From an uncultured Pirellulaceae bacterium (GTDB taxonomy: Bacteria; Planctomycetota; Planctomycetia; Pirellulales; Pirellulaceae): a DNA stretch of 33,460 nt. The position numbers and the translations under genes were made by a program. The notes under the pieces were generated by a model. That model had not been told where the DNA came from. It made no database searches and saw only the letters and a list, made by a program, of their open reading frames with translations. Shown here one piece after another: positions 32,741 through 33,460 of this stretch (positions are counted from its first letter, which is position 1; each line of letters begins with the position of its first letter). Where the stretch lies: the NCBI GenBank assembly GCA_937941455.1, contig CALDHM010000031.1, forward strand, positions 1 through 33,460, given 5' to 3'.

Positions 32741-33100
32741 CTAGGCCCCGATGGTTGCGGTGGTTAGAGTCAGATCGGGAGAGCCTGCGGCGACTCCGGC
32801 GGTGCCTTGGAGAACTGGATCGCCGTCCGAGGTCTTGGCGCGAAAGTGTCCGGCCGTCCCGGCGGCCCAGACGACAGCCGGGTTGGGTAGGTCGATCGTT
32901 GCGATGCCTCCGGCGAACGTGAATGCAGGGTTGAAGAGCGTGAACTCGGCAAGCAGTGTCCCTGAGTCTGGATCCTCGATTGATGCTGGGGGGGAGCCGC
33001 TGCGGATCTCGATCGTCCCGCCGTCGAGCCTGGAGTAGATCGAATCAGCGTAGGCCGTCCGAGCCTCGGTTTCGATGTCGGGATGAATTTCAACAGTCAT
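32741..33100 (-). CDS. Phage-like structural/hypothetical protein, in-frame amber near its end
   Basis: 119 residues to the first stop, no signal peptide or membrane helix. It is beta-rich and Gly/Ala/Thr-rich (LDGGTIEIRSGSPPASIEDPDSGTLLAEFTLFNPAF, then GTAGHFRAKTSDGDPVLQGTAG), the style of small structural or accessory proteins common in prophages, which usually run ...LRSG...GTLLA...ADL. The stop at 32741-32743 is TAG. The same frame then continues for 16 codons as DTVEITSYTHTFTAPA to a TAA at 32690-32692, which looks like the true end of this protein type. The TAG may be a point mutation (for example CAG or GAG to TAG), a sequencing error or a recoded codon. The start MTVEIHPDIETEARTAYAD has CGGAGC upstream. 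It lies within 700 bases of the tRNA in what looks like an integrated element. Confidence 0.65.
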   Translation of the reverse strand: MTVEIHPDIETEARTAYADSIYSRLDGGTIEIRSGSPPASIEDPDSGTLLAEFTLFNPAFTFAGGIATIDLPNPAVVWAAGTAGHFRAKTSDGDPVLQGTAGVAAGSPDLTLTTATIGA

Positions 33101-33119
33101 GGCGCTGCTCCGTGTGAGT

Positions 33120-33260
33120 CTAATCGGGGATGGCTTCAGGGGTGACGCTGGCCGAGGCCGTCAGTTCGTTCATGCCGATCTCGCCGAGCAGTGATGCAAA
33201 GGCACCGACTCCTCCGCCGGTGTTGATGCCGCCGGTGGCGGCGTGGTGTTGGGTTTCCAA
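33120..33260 (-). CDS. Short frame upstream of the phage-like gene, possibly a gene end
   Basis: 46 residues from a TTG at 33260, ending HHAATGGINTGGGVGAFASL, then LGEIGMNELTASASVTPEAIPD and TAG. Its stop is 19 bases before the start of the phage-like gene, the tight spacing typical of phage operons, and its composition fits a phage protein. No ATG or ribosome-binding site is seen at its 5' side, and a TGA lies 15 bases upstream of the TTG. It may be the remnant C-terminus of a longer gene interrupted by the A-rich tract. Confidence 0.35.
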   Translation of the reverse strand: METQHHAATGGINTGGGVGAFASLLGEIGMNELTASASVTPEAIPD

Positions 33261-33261
33261 A

Positions 33262-33460
33262 ATGAACAGAGTTCAACGAACTGTCGCAATGACGGAAGCT
33301 TCTGCGCTTCAAAACCAAACAAAACCAAAACCAAAAGCAAAACCAAAAGAAGCAAAACCCAAAATCAAAAAATCAACAAAAAATCGAAAAAATCAAAAGA
33401 AAAAAGAAAATCAAAAATCAAAAGGAGAGAAAATCAAAAGAGAAAATCAAAAGGACAGGC
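33262..33460 (+). CDS. Lysine-rich open frame running off the window edge
   Basis: From ATG 33262 (or 33289) the frame is open to the last base, 66 codons without stop. It reads MNRVQRTVAMTEASALQNQ and then KPKPKAKPKEAKPK, followed by Lys/Asn/Gln/Glu-rich sequence. Such tails occur in histone H1-like and nucleoid-binding proteins of bacteria, but the DNA is almost pure A with regular C and T, and any such tract would read as lysine-rich in this frame. No ribosome-binding site precedes it. Treat as a possible partial gene only. Confidence 0.3.
   Translation, partial: MNRVQRTVAMTEASALQNQTKPKPKAKPKEAKPKIKKSTKNRKNQKKKENQKSKGEKIKRENQKDR
33309..33460. repeat. A-rich low-complexity tract at the window end
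   Basis: Nearly all A with scattered C, T and G in AAATCAAAA and CAAAACC units, quite unlike the GC-rich DNA to its left. The change occurs at about 33300. Confidence 0.85.

Noticed and set aside
33170-33355. Leucine/valine-rich 61-codon minus-strand frame
   Set aside because: Its hydrophobic start is simply the complement of the A-rich low-complexity tract, and the rest overlaps the better phage-like frame.

Overview
The window looks like a chromosomal segment of a planctomycete, most likely of the Pirellulaceae/Rhodopirellula type. This is inferred from content, not from a search. The supporting signs are a BBP7-type outer-membrane barrel protein, a PEP-CTERM anchored protein, TadE/TadG-type pilus genes with a von Willebrand A domain, a four-ACT aspartokinase, several large secreted proteins with no recognisable family, and short dispersed repeats whose translation contains the NPKRQRG / VTRSVSEG peptides familiar from planctomycete genomes. 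Coding DNA is moderately GC-rich, and many genes are separated by 100-900 bases of non-coding DNA.

Layout. 1-2788 (minus): a gene start cut by the window edge, panD (pantothenate pathway), a WecG/TagA glycosyltransferase and a CDP-paratose-2-epimerase-like SDR; the last two overlap and probably serve surface polysaccharide synthesis. 3384-7634 (plus): aceE and aceF, encoding E1 and E2 of a homodimeric-E1 pyruvate dehydrogenase; no E3 is present here. 7833-8696 (plus): an ATP-grasp ligase. 8770-13763 (minus): a ketoacyl-ACP synthase III-like enzyme tightly coupled to aroA, then an 800-residue secreted protein of unknown function. 14546-17833 (plus): a compact three-gene unit of membrane-anchored PQQ-type beta-propeller, an SDR lacking the catalytic Tyr, and a carboxylesterase, closed by a terminator. 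18047-22189: BBP7 barrel (minus), PEP-CTERM metzincin-like protein (plus) and lysC (minus). 22527-24575: a small CxxC thioredoxin-fold protein (plus), a small secreted protein (minus) and a DUF4190/GspG-tail-like membrane protein (minus). 24576-25752: about 1.2 kb with no convincing gene. 25753-28116 (minus): TadE, TadG-vWA and a second TadE with a long polyproline tail. 29038-32286 (plus): the conserved translation cluster rpsB-tsf-pyrH-frr with a good sigma-70-like promoter. 32414-32495: tRNA-Ser(GGA).

The right end (32496-33460) changes character directly after the tRNA. It has an 11-bp direct repeat, a phage-like protein gene on the minus strand that meets an in-frame amber codon 16 sense codons before its apparent natural end, and finally an A-rich low-complexity tract that reads as a lysine-rich protein start running off the window. 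I interpret this as the edge of an integrated element.

No CRISPR array, rRNA or complete insertion sequence is visible. The points most worth a second look are the altered TDF motif of EF-Ts, the catalytically degenerate SDR in its three-gene unit, the polyproline TadE, the amber codon in the phage-like gene, and the dispersed 58-bp repeat.
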